Counted from the stretch's first letter, positions 24,091 through 37,470 are shown. The stretch: DNA of 64,000 bases from Acanthacorydalis orientalis (GCA_034766995.1 CM068323.1:26214714-26278713); one strand, 5' to 3'. The notes: generated by a model not told the origin, from the sequence alone. A program made the numbers and translations.

Positions 24091-24150
<60 letters not shown>
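24091..24150. repeat. (TA)n microsatellite
   Basis: TA run of 60 bp. Confidence 0.95.
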
Positions 24151-24155
<5 letters not shown>

Positions 24156-24244
24156 GTATATATAAATTAATAATTAGCAAGCGCGAATGTACAACAATAT
24201 ACAGATGTGGTACGAACACCTCTGATCTTATAATATATTCACCT

Positions 24245-24248
<4 letters not shown>

Positions 24249-24297
<49 letters not shown>
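24249..24297. repeat. (TA)n microsatellite
   Basis: TA run of about 48 bp, only 100 bp from the previous tract. Confidence 0.95.
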
Positions 24298-24301
<4 letters not shown>

Positions 24302-25019
24302 GTATGTGTGTAGGGTGAGAGCAATGCGAATATGGTAATTATATACGGATTCTGATTAAATTGAGATTGAGGATGGTATCTGAATAATTACACTTGCTCG
24401 GAGAATTCGACTGCTGATGTGTTTGCGGGCGAGCGATAAACGGATGTTGGGTTCCTGATGGATGACGTTCGAGATTCAGTTCGAATATTGTCGTACGTCG
24501 AATTCCACTAATCAAGAATCAGATGTGATGAAAATATCACTGTGTTTCGTACATGTATTCGTCATTTTGAATGATGCGAATTGTATCAATTTTAAGAAAC
24601 ATTCATTTCCATTCCTGTTATTATTGTTTTTAATATCTCGTCGAGTAACACGTGTCAATAGTACAATCTATTTCTTTTCAAAAGTTCGGTTGTCTTTTGT
24701 CTTGATTTGAACATCGGTAGCTTTTGATGTTGTGACTGTACCGAGAGTTTCGATACTCACATAAGCAGTCTCTTTTTTGATATGATGTTAGTCTTGATTT
24801 TGTTTGGTTATGTCGTGCCTAATTTATGTATGTCTAAGAAAACACAGAACAATATCTCTCTATGATCTTTTTATTAGATAGACTGTTTTCTCCTCTCTCT
24901 CTCTGCGTACGATTTTTCTGTGAATGCTCGAACACCGGCGTTGCTCTTTCGCGGCGGGTCTCTGTTAAATTACACGGACTAGTGTCTTATTTGCATACCG
25001 GCCGCCGTCGCAGCTCCTC

Positions 25020-25057
25020 CTGGAAAGATGAATAGCTTCGGCCGTTAATCTTTCCAG
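25020..25057. other. 10-bp perfect inverted repeat beside a donor-like site in a CpG-rich patch
   Basis: CTGGAAAGAT (25020-25029) and ATCTTTCCAG (25048-25057) are perfect inverted copies with an 18-base spacer. GTAAGTACG begins at 25056, overlapping the right arm, and would make a strong 5' splice site. The surrounding patch (24950-25270) also has TTATTTGCAT and is CpG-rich. It could be the end of a non-coding first exon or a regulatory dyad. No reading frame supports coding. Confidence 0.4.
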
Positions 25058-26813
25058 TAAGTACGTCGACGAGAGCGCGAGCGAGACGAATGTAGACGCG
25101 GCGTACTTTCGTCCGTCCTATTCGCACGGACAGGTACGCCGTTTATTAATTTTCGAGCAGTCGTTACAGGTTTGTTAGCGTACGACTTTATCATAACTTT
25201 ACGGGTTCGACCGGTCGAAATTGAATTTTGAACCGTGCGGGTTCGTACGGCCGTGCGGTGTTCCCTTTTTGGAGTTGGCGGCGGACTCGTGGAAAAATTG
25301 TAGTTTAAACGAGGAGATTTTCTTGTAGGTCTTTTTTTATATCAAATATCTTCGACATGTCTTCTAGTCGGATTTATTTGTCAGATCAGTACATAAATTC
25401 GTGCGTGTTTTTAGAAAATTTTAAAACAATATAAATAAAAAAAAAAACACAATTTATTCTTATAATCAATGATATATTTTCGTTTATTGCCAACAACTTG
25501 CTGCTATCTTGCTGTCAATTTTTTATTTTTATTTGTATAGAAGGACTCTGGTTTTGATATAGAAAAACTGAAAATTATTCTTTCGACTTCATGTTTGTTG
25601 GTTGAATTTTTTCTCGATAAAAATTCTGACGGCTTAGAAATAAATATCAGTCACTTGGGGAAATATCTGGTTTCAATTTCATTCAAATAATTATAGGCTT
25701 GAATTTTATAAAAATTCCTGCTTAATATGAACTGTCTGTGCTATTGAGTTCTCTGAGTTGAATAACAATGAAACTGTTTTGATAATCGACTCTTGACATG
25801 ATTGGTATTTCGATGATAAAATAAAAAATATGATTATAATGCTTCGAATTGTATAATTGTATAATTACACCTATGTTTGTTTTTATTATAACTAAAATGT
25901 ACGACTGAAATTTTTCTCATTTCATTTAAATATATTGCAACTCAATATCAGGAAATTCGGATCCGACTAAAAATTGACTTGCAATTCGGAAACAATCAGT
26001 CGATTTGACTTCTTCACTAAACACACTCGCATACAGTGTTACATAAAGAGGAAGCGTTCGGCGTACGACCCGTCGTACATTCCCTTTAAACGTCGATCCG
26101 GGATCGAACCGTTGAGTCCCGTGAAAATATCCACAGGATCCGTGTGCGTATACCGGATGTCTAGCCGACTCCTGCGCAACGGCGTCGCTCGTTCCGCGGC
26201 GGCCGAGCATCGGCCGATCGAGGCGCCGACACCGGATTGATTAATGACCGTGTCAACATCGTTGTGAACTTAAACCACAAGTTAACACTATTAGATAACG
26301 ATTTGACAGGTGGTTACCACGTGTCGATCATTGTAGTTAATTTTAACACATCGGCTGTCACGGCCGATCGGTTAAATTGTTATAAATCGGCGGACGGGCG
26401 GCGCGTTATGCTTTTTTTCTTTGTCACTATGGCCGTTGGACGATTTATAACGCGTCGAAAGGTCATCGGTTCGTATCTGTCTCGCACCATTATCGATATA
26501 TATATATATATATATATTCTTCTGAGTAGATTGATACAGTTTACTTTACAGTAATATAAAAATTCTAAGAGATTCAGTTAAAAGAAAATTTTGGATGGCA
26601 AAAACGCTTTCTGATGAATAGCTCGTTGATTGGGAGCCAGAGAAACTATGACCAAATATTTTTTCCAAGGAGTGAATCTAAGAAGCTCATTGCAATTTTT
26701 CAACTAAATGCATAGAAATTGTGTATAAAAATGTCGTTAATACAAATCCTGTTTGTGGATTAAGAGTATTTCTTTCTTAAATATCTCTTTTATTTGTTGA
26801 CTTGCCTCGTACT

Positions 26814-26815
<2 letters not shown>

Positions 26816-26854
<39 letters not shown>
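26816..26854. repeat. (TA)n microsatellite
   Basis: TA run of about 38 bp with one G. Confidence 0.9.
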
Positions 26855-28199
26855 GAATGAATGTACTAAATACACCTGTGAATATTTATGAATGGCTATC
26901 ACCATCAAAAACATACTGGTCTGATTCGATGCGGCCACTTCTTCTGACTGCATCGGTTTGAAGTCGGCCCGTGGAACCTGTTATCGCGATTACATATTCA
27001 TTATTATCATTATCTACGATCCGCGGCTGGCAATTCAACGTGAAAATGACAGTCATTGGTCGACTATTAATTTAATCGATACAACACACACACACACACA
27101 CATACGTCTATTAATTTGTCGACACAACGTCTCGCTAATATGATTTTAATGCGATTAAACGACGACAAAGAGGAAAATTGATCGGCAGAATCTTGAGAGA
27201 CAACAACAACGGCGATGTCCTCGTGCCGAGCGTTTTGATTGATATCGTCCTCTGCTCGGATGATATGAAAACTAGACAGACAATTATCTGCCGGATGTCG
27301 ATGGAGTAGGTGAGCGTGGTTTTTTATTTGACTCCATCGCTCTGCGACAATTTATCTCTTCTACATTATACATAGAAATAAATGAATACGATTATTTTTT
27401 TCTAACATCATCTGTTGTAGCATATTTATGAAATGTTGTTCTGTTTGATCTTTTTTTATATAATACTAGAGACGATACTGAAATCCAATCAAATTCTTTA
27501 CTTAAAACGCGAATCTGTTGAAGATACTAATCGATATTTTTGTCAATAGTTTCTTTTTATTCTAATTTCTAAGACTGTGTGTATGAACAAGTAGATCTGA
27601 TCAATGTTCGAACGGAGATTGCAAACAATTGTGAATGAAATTAGTTTCAGAGATGGATAACGTTTTAAATTAAACTTGAACGATTTACAGAGCAAAAAAT
27701 AGAAGAGTATACAGAGAGTACGATTTCTTATTATCTGTCAGACCACACGTCGATCGCACAAAGTGTCGACACTTCACGGGAATCGAACGTCCATTCTTAC
27801 AAGTCCTTTTCCGTGTACGTGCGTTTACATGTTCGCACGAACGGGAACACAGCGCGGAGCTTTTCCTGCGTTAACGAAATCCTCATCCTCTCGACGTGGA
27901 AGTAGCACAGTATCAGAAATGATACCGTAATTGTGTGAGTAAGGGTAGTGCTAGGTCGTGACTAGGTCGATGCCCAGAGGAGAACGGCTTTAAAATCTAA
28001 TACACGCACATACTTTACACACACACACACACACGCACGGAGAATTGCGCGTGCGCACACCTACAAACACACAAACACATACACACATACAAAAGAAACA
28101 TTGCCGTGGAAATGTTCACTCCGCAACATTGCTCCGTTCATTTGGGTCAACGTTTTCCCAATGGAATATATAACACATTAAATTCTAAAGTTTTCCTCA

Positions 28200-28201
<2 letters not shown>

Positions 28202-28265
<64 letters not shown>
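28202..28265. repeat. (TA)n microsatellite
   Basis: TA run of about 64 bp. Confidence 0.95.
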
Positions 28266-28267
<2 letters not shown>

Positions 28268-28369
28268 AAAACTAAATCTATGATAGTATTGAACCAGAAT
28301 ATATTTATATGAAACTTATCTCGGATGTTTTCTTTGGTATATTTTAGAATAAAATGACACATTTCTCAG

Positions 28370-28372
<3 letters not shown>

Positions 28373-28418
<46 letters not shown>

Positions 28419-28432
28419 CTCGTATATATATA
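28373..28432. repeat. (TA)n microsatellite
   Basis: TA-rich run of about 60 bp with two small interruptions. Confidence 0.9.
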
Positions 28433-28618
28433 CACGTTTCTCCATTCCAGTAATTATATTTAAATTTTTGTAGGTCAATACTAAAATCTTTTAGAGTATA
28501 AGGAATTTTAAACAACTTTATAAAGAACAGTGAATATCTCTTATGAGTTTATTGTTTGCATTGTAAATATATTGTACAAGGTGTCTCAATTATTATTTGG
28601 ACAAAGTTTAATTAATCA

Positions 28619-28621
<3 letters not shown>

Positions 28622-28660
<39 letters not shown>
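28622..28660. repeat. (TA)n microsatellite
   Basis: TA run of about 38 bp with one G. The upstream flank (AAGGTGTCTCAATTATT at about 28579) resembles a transposon outer end, but no partner was found. Confidence 0.9.
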
Positions 28661-28794
28661 GTATTTTTTGAAAAAAAAATTTAGAAGTTTTTGGATTCTG
28701 GAAAAAATTAACAGTTATAGACTTGTCTGCTCTTCCCTGCACCACGACGCTCTTACATTTCTTTTAACAGAGATTGTTTGTAATAAAATGTGTG

Positions 28795-28796
<2 letters not shown>

Positions 28797-28840
<44 letters not shown>

Positions 28841-28850
28841 CTGTGTGTGC
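28797..28850. repeat. (TA)n and (TG)n microsatellite
   Basis: TA run passing into TG. Confidence 0.95.
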
Positions 28851-29230
28851 GTGCATATGTACACTGTTTTTCTCCTACCTGTTCGTGTTATTTCCAACAG
28901 ATATCTCTTCATACTTCTCTGACTAAAGTCGTTAATTTGTTTTGTATTAAGAATCTATGTTTCGAGATCAAGTAGTATACACTGGTAGAATTCTTTAGTT
29001 GGATATTCGATTCAAATATTCAAGCGTTATATATATATACACGTGTGTGTGTTATAAAATGTGTGTAGTAAAATGAACATCCGGCGTAAAAACATGTCCG
29101 TGTTATTGCACAAAGTGCTAAACGAACGCAAACATGAACCCCTGGTACATAATTAAAATATACATTATGGCGTTGCGAAGGCATCTCCCGAACGTCAAAT
29201 TATTTCGAACCAATTTCACAGTTAACAAGT

Positions 29231-29231
29231 G

Positions 29232-29266
<35 letters not shown>
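29231..29266. repeat. (CA)n microsatellite
   Basis: CA run of about 35 bp. Confidence 0.95.
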
Positions 29267-29267
<1 letters not shown>

Positions 29268-29699
29268 TAGACAGAGACGTGCGTACGGTGTCAGATAAAC
29301 GTGAGCGATGTCACCGTCGGAGCGGAGGTCTGTTTTCAGCAAAAGCGGCGTTGAAAATAAATACCAAAAAAAGTTACGATTAGAATGTAAATCTCGTCAG
29401 TGCTTGTAAATTATAATCGTGTGTTCTAACTCAAATATATAAGGTTGTATCGATGGTTGAAAGTACAATCATTGTATGTCTGCATTATCTGATTTCGGAA
29501 GATATGAGTTTAATTTTTGAAACTAATTTCACGTAAAATTGAAAAATTTCTGTCTTTTTATACACAATAAATCACTACTTATTTATCATTTCACTAGAAC
29601 TTAAATTGTCAATAAATTCGAAAATATAAAATTGATAATAAATTATAAATTAGTCACAAACATAGTTCTGACACTAGCTAAAATTCACTTATATTCAAT

Positions 29700-29794
29700 A
29701 AATTATTATTGATTATTTTTGATTGTTTCTTATGTGTGTATCGATGACAAACCATCATGGTTTGTAGAATGAAAAAAGAATTAATTTGTAAAAG
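29700..29794 (+). repeat. Dispersed repeat copy, composite
   Basis: It begins with AATTATTATTGATTATTTTTGA-like sequence related to 22921, then contains the small hairpin AAACCATCATGGTTT. It continues with GGTTTGTAGAATGAAAAAAG and a diverged ATTCATTTGTGAAAG. The last part is the same motif found at 38569, 45778, 57831 and 60585. Confidence 0.5.
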
Positions 29795-30693
29795 AAAAAT
29801 ATAAAGTAATGTTTTATAAAAATATGGATGGGCAAAACTGAGAATGACATTAGTTTTTGTGTTTTATCTTATAATTAAAATTTTACGTTTTTATACCTGT
29901 AATGCTATTGATAGTTTTCGTCCTTTTGGATTAACTAGGTATTTACTCCTAGTTTCAATACGAATTATATCCTCAAATAGATGTTGCAAACTCCTACTAT
30001 ATCCGTTTTCTACTACTATTATTTAGAATCTCCAGCTAGAATCATCGATATGAGACGGAAGCATTCCAAGTGATTTTCTGTTACTATTCTTGCATTCCTT
30101 TCTTACATTTCTTCCTTCTTTGTTTAAACATACTCTATCTTCACTAATCTTTGTCAATGTCATTAGTGGTTTTGTTGATTTTAACCTGTACTCGTGCTGC
30201 GTTTATCGATTTTTTCTCTGTTCATAAATCTGTAGGATACATCCATGTTCTCCGATGACTACCGAGTCATTCAAAACGATCGCCGTATCCGACATAAACT
30301 TCTTATCCATACTGTCGAATATTATTCCACGTATTCTCATACAAACACACACCATCAGTATTCGATTTTCAACCGGTCGTATCGCACGTGTTCGTCTTCG
30401 ACTGGAATCACTGAAACATGATAATTAATTGCATTCCGTACGAATACAACATGAAAAATTCACACACACACGAGGATTATATGAATGTGTCGAACGCGCT
30501 GCGTACTTGTTTTTGTCACAGACAATTATTCCAGGAAATACTGCGTCTTCCGTCGACGTTCAGTCAAAGGCCAAATATTGTTTTTAATTAGCGACTCGTT
30601 CGCATATTCAATGCGCATCGTTATCAGTCTGAAACAAGACGACGGCTCTATTTTATATATTGCTAATTAAATCAATGCATACACATACACACA

Positions 30694-30696
<3 letters not shown>

Positions 30697-30745
<49 letters not shown>

Positions 30746-30749
30746 TATA
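30697..30749. repeat. (TA)n microsatellite
   Basis: TA run with one G in the middle. Confidence 0.95.
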
Positions 30750-33126
30750 CTCATACACGTGTGATGACCATAATTGTACAATCGATGTTGATATCATCAT
30801 TGTATATTCGTAGGATTTGCCACGTCGACGTTCGAAATCAATTTTATGTAACCATTTAAGAAGATTAATTTGATTGTCATATTCGTGGGACGTTGTTCCT
30901 ATTCTCAGTATTGTTTAATACTTAAGTCCGTCAGTATAGACCGATGTGCGCGATTATATCTGTGTTTCTTTGGTCCTAATCAACAATTTAATACCCGGAA
31001 TCGAGCTCTAGAACACTATTGATAACGATATATACACTTGTGAGTCTTTTGGTGACAATATAGATCCAGTATAGGTTGAATACATGTCAAAATTGAGTGT
31101 TAGGGTAATAATTGCTGATTAGAGAAATGCATTAAAACGTGAAAAGCTGTAGATCACAAATAAAAGAATTGATACCGTTTTCATGTAGACAAATGATTGT
31201 TGAATGTTTGGATGTGTTGAAAAAAAAATATTAGAAATGATTATACGAAAGAAACGATTCTCATTGAAATAGTTTCTATCTATTCGACCAGATGAAAAAA
31301 TACAATTTCAGTTTAGCCGCTTTATGTACTGTCAAGCTTTTCAAGTCTTGTAAACAAAAGCCGATATTGATTAATCAATGATTCAATCATTCAACTCACG
31401 GGACTTCTGTTTGAAATAAAAAATCTATCCTAATGTTTGCATTTTTTTAAAAAAAGTCTGTTATATTTTTCTAGTGTTTTCAGATTTTATTCTTTCATAT
31501 AATAAAAATTACATTATTATATTTTAATTAATTCGTTAAACAGAGAGTTAAACGGCGTCAACAGCTACTTCGCTTTCTATGAAGTATAAAAGTTCAAGTG
31601 TTATAGGTCGAATTTTATGATAAAATTTCATCCCATGTTCTTATCTTTTATGTGTAAGGGGTAAAAAATATTCTTCACATTTTTAATCTCTTATAAAGCA
31701 CTGTCTATAAAATCCGTGACGATAATCGTTCTCAGTGATCTCTTTAATAGTTGAATATCGTGTAAAATAACTATTTACTTTGATTGAAGTTCATTCGATC
31801 AGTTCGATTCGTCCGTCTTTCAACCATCTGGAGTACAATTTTACTGACTTCGATAAATCTTTCAATCATCGACTCGGTTCTATAATCGAAGTTACAGAAT
31901 CGTTCTGTACGCTAAACATCTCTTCAGATACAGCATAGAACATGCAACAACAACAACAACAGTTTGCGGACTTCGACGAGGTGGCACCGTCGCCGTCCGT
32001 TCTCTGTTTTACTAAACATCCACGGACGGCGTGAGAAAGCCGACCTGTCCCGTTCCCCTCGCGGCCTGCCGACGACCTCTACGGCCGCATCTTCAATCCT
32101 ATCCGGACCAATCCGGTTGCGGTCGAGCGTCAAACAGTGGCGGGTGGCGGGCAAGTGACGGCGTCCCTTTAACTCCAGCGAACACTCCATATAATATCCC
32201 TCAACTATTCTGCTGAACGTGTGTTCGTTATATGCGTGCGTGCGTGCGTATGTGTGTGTGTCCGTATCGCATACATTCCCGTACTGGTATCATCGACGGT
32301 CTAATGTTTAATCATATCTTTATGTACGGCGTCACCGGACGATTACACGTTTATGTTTCAGCGTCGAGAAACCGCACGCGTGGAGGCGTGGAATTCACGG
32401 ACGTGTCGCGTGAAATGTGCGTTCGTTCTTGCGGGGTGACACTGCGGTCGATTGATCTGAAATTAAACTGTTTATCTACGATTAAGTCAACGATCTTTAA
32501 CGAATCGTCTCCCATTCTCGATTAAATAGTTTCGGTTTTCAGTTCTGATAAAATCTCGACACAAATCAAAAATATTCTTTCCTGAATGAATCTTCACTCT
32601 TCCACAAATAACAAATAATTTTCTTGTCCAGAAATGTTCAATAATTGATTGTTGATCAATTAGATTGTCCCTTGTATGGATTTTAATAGCAACTCGTTCA
32701 CCTTCATAGCGATAAGAAATTTTCTTGTACCTCCTCACTTGTGAATGTGATTTCGTACACAGTTCTAAAAACTCTAATCGTAATTAAAAATATTATTTTA
32801 TGAAATATCATAAAAACTATAAAACGATTCACGCTTAGAAGAATCTAAGTCTTTATGTACTTTGAACGGACAGTAATTTACAGAAGAGGGTTTTTAATTC
32901 GATGATGTCTTACGGTTAAGATTTAACAATGAATAAATATTTGAGTATTTTCTGAAAAGAAAAAATTAAACGAGTACGAGAGAAAGAAAGCGTTAATTAA
33001 TCATTAAGAGTGACGTGAAAGATCATAGATTAGAGTGGAAAAAATGCAATCGAATTATAAATAAAGTTCATTTTTAAATATCACATTCGTGTTTTATTAT
33101 TAAGCGTGGACATAACCTATGCATCA

Positions 33127-33131
<5 letters not shown>

Positions 33132-33170
<39 letters not shown>
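33132..33170. repeat. (TA)n microsatellite
   Basis: TA run of about 39 bp. Confidence 0.95.
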
Positions 33171-33171
<1 letters not shown>

Positions 33172-34007
33172 TGCGGTAAGAATCAATCATATTCGCCAGC
33201 AACAACAACAATACTAAACCGCCCGATCAACCCACCGAACCACCCACCGCCCGTCCACCGGAATAATAAATAAAAATAGCGTATTTAATGAAAATCCCGC
33301 ACACATTACGGCCGTGAACAATTCGTGAATGTTAGACAAAGACGACGACCGACGTCGAAACGTTTGTGCGTGCGATTGTGTGTGTGTGTGTACAGATATG
33401 TTCAGTTTTCAGAGTACAGCGGTTCTCTGTTCGTCCGTGTCGAGACCGACCGCCTGACAGGAGTAAAATATCGCCTCATGAGGGCGAGTGACACGCGAGA
33501 CTGACCCTTAGAACACCGTGGAGTCTACGCATTGCTTCTCCTCCAGATAGGTCGTCCGTTCGATGAACAACCGTGTCAGAGAGTACAGAACAGGAGTTGT
33601 ACTGTGTGTCTTGTTGCCGAATTTCAAACGAGCTTATTTGAAACACTGTCGATTCTAGTCAATCGATATTTGTTCGATCGTATTAGAGAAATAGTCCAGC
33701 GATTAGAACACTCGACACCGCTGTAATTATCAGTTTACAAACAAACATTTTAAATTTATACAAGCATCTTAAGATAAATCAAAGAACGATCATAGTTCAT
33801 ATCATTATTTTTGACTAAGTTGGTCAAAATTCCCTTTTTGGTCCACTATTGTCCACAAATCATCACAAATGCCATCGTTATTACAAACTGAAAATAATGT
33901 ACAAAAATTGATTTTTTAATTGTGCAACAACTAAAAGCAAGTTATTTAATTTAAATAGACTTGTTGAGAAAAAAAATGGATATATATACTCTTATGTATT
34001 TGAGCTC

Positions 34008-34008
<1 letters not shown>

Positions 34009-34063
<55 letters not shown>
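34009..34063. repeat. (TA)n and (TG)n microsatellite
   Basis: TA run of about 34 bp passing into TG of about 20 bp. Confidence 0.95.
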
Positions 34064-35681
34064 ATCGGTGCTGTGTGTCTGTTTATATTCAAAATAAACC
34101 TCGTGTTTATTATTCGAACGACACTGAACAAATCATGCCCGTCCCTCTCTCGCAGATGTATCAGCGTCGATCGCGACGCCGAATTAGTTCGACGGACATT
34201 TATAAATGTCATTGTAATCTGAAATTTCAAACAAAAACATTATTTTTCACGTCGCGCGCGCGGACGCGGGGTCGCCGGGCTGAACTGCGTCGGCCGCCAC
34301 TTTCGGGTGGAAATTCTGTCTACAAAGTGAATACGCTATTTCTGTCAACGAGTAGTCCCACAAGCGAGATTCGTGTGCGATAAGGTAGGACAAATTGCTG
34401 ATTAAGCCCGAGGCCGCGGCGTGACGGATCTGAACGAGAGGAGCGGCTGTCAGTGTCGTTCGGACTTCGAGAGGACGGCCGATGCTGCGCCACGACGCTC
34501 GTACGGATAGAACGTCGCGTAATAAAAAAAAGGGAGAAAAGAACAGACGGTCTTTCGACGAAATCAATCCGACGGTTCGAACGAGCACCGACGAGCGTTT
34601 AGCTGTAATTTAAACAGCCATCACAGGCGTCGAACGTCGCACGATCTAATGTGCTTTCGGACGATTCTACGACGGTTTCGCTATAAAGTGGAAAATTCGG
34701 TTAAAGATGTAGACTGGTTTTTCAGTATAGTGTTGAGAGCGGATTAGAGAGACGATGTGAAAAAGCGGGATCTCTCTCAGAAAAAGAAAATACTTTCGAA
34801 CAATCGATTGCACGAAATCGAATAGAATATACAAAATCAATTACACTGTAGATATTTTTCTTTTTGAAAAAGTATCTTTTTCTATCTACACATCCTTGTC
34901 GAAATCATTTGAATTAATTACAATGTTGTATCCAAATTATACATTTAACAGATCAATCATTTGAAAACTATTTTCACAAATGGAATCTTTTTCACACCAC
35001 AATTCATCATTACAATTGTTCTGACTAATATGCTCAATAAATGATTACTGATGATGATACCATCGTCCGCAAAGAGTGAAATTACTGAAAAAATTAAGTA
35101 TTAATGATTTTATCTACCGACACGCCCATAAACACTAAATTTCTATTCATCTACGAAAAAAATGTTCTGTGTCTATATACACAAGAATTAAAAATATACA
35201 TTTTTGATCAGAAAAAAAATATATTGGATGGAAAAAGAATTCGGTCATTTTCAGAACTGTATTGAGAGTTGAAAACTATTTTTTTTAAACCGTGACATTC
35301 TACAGGAGAACTTTAATGGTTTCTGTACATGACCATTATTATTCCAACGAAATATTCTATAAAAAAAGAAACATCTTTGAAAACGGTTCAGTTTCGCCTT
35401 CCTGTTCGAATTTATCATTTTTCTTGTATGTAACAACGAACATTCATCCATTCAATCATCGATATGTTTCTCTACCGCAATAATTTCGAATTGAACGACA
35501 CTATTTGTGCTACGAACGTATACCGAACAACAATCCATAAAGATTCTCACACGAGTACAATATAATCGCACCGAACAACGTGAACGGAGACTTTGAAACG
35601 TGACGTCAAACCGCGCACTTTATATGGTAATACACGTTGCTCCGCTAATACTGTACCGTTCTGAAACGAGCATCGTCTACA

Positions 35682-35753
35682 GGGGGTGTAACTCAGTGGT
35701 AGAGTGTCTGCTTCGCATGCTGAAAGTCCTGGGTTCAAATCCCAGCTCCTCCA
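35682..35753 (+). tRNA. tRNA-Ala (anticodon CGC)
   Basis: A 72-nt cloverleaf can be drawn in full. Acceptor GGGGGTG pairs with CTCCTCC, including the G3:U70 pair that marks alanine tRNAs. The D arm is ACTC-AGTGGTA-GAGT, the anticodon arm is TCTGC-TTCGCAT-GCTGA with CGC at the anticodon, the variable loop has 5 nt, and the T arm is CTGGG-TTCAAAT-CCCAG. The discriminator base is A, CCA is not encoded, and there is no intron. The internal A box (TAACTCAGTGG) and B box (GGTTCAAATCC) are intact, and a T8-T9 run at 35763-35771 serves as Pol III terminator. Mismatches are U6:U67 and U29:U41, so it may be a diverged or weak copy. It stands alone in non-coding DNA, on the same strand as the exon candidates. 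Confidence 0.88.
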
Positions 35754-35762
35754 CACATTCGA

Positions 35763-35771
35763 TTTTTTTTT
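35763..35771 (+). terminator. Pol III oligo-T terminator of the tRNA gene
   Basis: A run of nine T starts 10 bases after the end of the tRNA, as expected for RNA polymerase III termination. Confidence 0.75.
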
Positions 35772-35848
35772 GTTTTCAACAATCGTTTAAAAATTCATTT
35801 AATCGCATAACTTTCAATGTTGATTCGATTGGAACATACTATACATAT

Positions 35849-35853
35849 GTGTA

Positions 35854-35897
<44 letters not shown>
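35849..35897. repeat. (TA)n microsatellite
   Basis: TA run preceded by TGTGTATA, about 95 bp after the tRNA gene. Confidence 0.95.
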
Positions 35898-35899
<2 letters not shown>

Positions 35900-36399
35900 A
35901 CAAGAAATATATCAATTAAATAATATTAATTATAAATAAAAGTACAAGAAATAAGTAACAGTTTAAAATGTTCTTCATGAAGAAGTTTCTATATGAACTG
36001 TTAGTATGTTTAAGAATGATCTCTCTTAAAAATCATATGAATTGTTTTCGTGTCATTAATAGGGTTCGAATATTTATTTTTTATATATTTTGAGAATGTT
36101 ACTGATAAAAATAAAAGGAAAATATAATTAAGGATAAATTTGTCACAGGATATATTAACGGAAAAGTTATATAACACCCGTATGGTCATTACTGAAGGAA
36201 TGTATTCAATTCATAGTTAATAGTGAAAGTTTTAGTTCGCTGTCAAGTCATTGTGAAAGAATTCTAAAGCTTTTTGTGACAATAAGATGTACGGATAGAT
36301 AGGCGTTGGGATATTTAATAATTATTTTAACATTTAATCTCGGTCGGTAATTATTCTTCTCCAGCATGAATTTCGAATAAGGTCCGATATCATTTCATT

Positions 36400-36512
36400 G
36401 TAGTTATTTTTTTTCTGGAGGTCACTATTCTTTGTTGTTGTTTCTCTACGGAGAAACAAAAAACAAAGAATATTTACCTGAAAAAAATAGCTTCGAATCC
36501 AGCTACACAGGA
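36400..36512. mobile_element. Foldback element with near-perfect hairpin
   Basis: The centre is ATTCTTTGTT...TTTCTC (36430-36449), a 3-base turn, then GAGAAAC...AACAAAGAAT (to 36471). Outside this, the left T-rich block with TCTGGAGGT mirrors the right ACCTGAAAAAAATAGC. The right side continues CGAATCCAGCTACACAGGA then TGGAACAAATTAC, which matches the right arm of the foldback at 55399-55442 and, more weakly, 23357 onward. It is a non-coding member of one repeat family. Confidence 0.6.
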
Positions 36513-37470
36513 GTGGAACAAATTACAAATCATTTCATTGTACACATAAAGAGGTACTGTGGTAAAAATTAGGATGTCGATGCTTGTCTGCCTGGGTGGA
36601 AAAAGGACAGCGCACAGTGTTCATCTCAAAATAGAATAGATCCGCAACGAACAACAGTGACACGAATAAACGAACAAAACAAAAACAGAAACGAAACGAA
36701 ACAAAAAAAAAATAGTGCGGAGTAATCAGGTGTATGATTTGTAAACGGGGCGTGCGAAATATTGTGCGTCCGTTTGTGTTCCAAACTGTAACATGTAGTA
36801 ATAGCGTGGCGGTTGGTACGTAATGATATTTGTATGATTGCGATTGTGGAGGGGTGAGGCAGGAGGACCGGTGGCGGTCGGCGACGGCGACGACGTCGAC
36901 GGCGGTGGTGTCAGTGGTGGTGTGCATCGCTAGTATTAGTAATAGTGTTGCTGATGATGATAGAACTGTGAATAAATAATAAAGTGTGGCACGAGCACGA
37001 GCGTGCAATTGTCGCCGGGTATCGCTTACACCGCCGATACATAAAACAGTTCTGCACCCGCTCCCCGCCGTCCCCTCGTTCGCCCGCCCGTCCCATCGGG
37101 CTCCCCCCGCGCCCGCCCCGACAACAGCTTTTCATTGGCAAATGTAAAAGCTTTGTGCTCCGGTAGCGATACTCCCTCCGGACGCTCGTCGTGTCGATGT
37201 TTGCCGACTCGACCCGAACGAACGTCGTATTGATCAGATCGCGCAGCGGCGGCGACGGCGGCGGCGTCTGCTGCTGCTGCTGCTGCGACGGCGACGGTGG
37301 TGTCTGGTCTCAGCGGCAGCAGAGAGTGTGCGGAGTCAACAAATGAAGAAGTGCTCGGCGTGGATGCTGGCAGGGATAAAGGGGTAATGCGGTTCGAACG
37401 TGAGTGTGGAGGCCCACGGGGTTACGGTAATGGAGAAACACGAATGACACCCTTCTCTGTTGCCGTTACC

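Larger units (their letters stand above)
21998..25019. other. Intron-like DNA
   Basis: AT-rich with five long TA tracts and two hairpin or repeat units listed separately. The sequence CACTGATCAAAAAGAG at about 22081 looks like a Tc1-type outer end but is not oriented as the end of the transposase relic beside it. A CpG-rich patch starts at about 24930. Confidence 0.4.
25058..35681. other. Intron-like DNA, no gene supported
   Basis: AT-rich DNA alternates with CpG-rich patches at 26030-26470, 27170-27310, 27730-28030, 30240-30650, 31960-32460, 33220-33720 and 34080-34720. A segment ending at a GTGAGC donor-like site (27311) is open for about 55 codons on the + strand, but an in-frame TAG precedes the site. 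No tRNA-like or known RNA motif was seen. Microsatellites and dispersed repeats are listed separately. Confidence 0.4.

Noticed and set aside
26098..26112. Minus-strand GGTTCGATCCC, B-box-like
   Set aside because: The T stem does not pair and no cloverleaf is possible.
26614..26640. CTGATGA...GAGAAAC, possible hammerhead on the + strand
   Set aside because: GAAA is not placed directly after the closing stem II, and the locus is not part of the repeated family.
35547..35756. 69-codon minus-strand ORF (MWRSWDLNPGLSACEAD...)
   Set aside because: It is the antisense translation of the tRNA-Ala gene; this peptide is a common artefact of tRNA-derived sequence.
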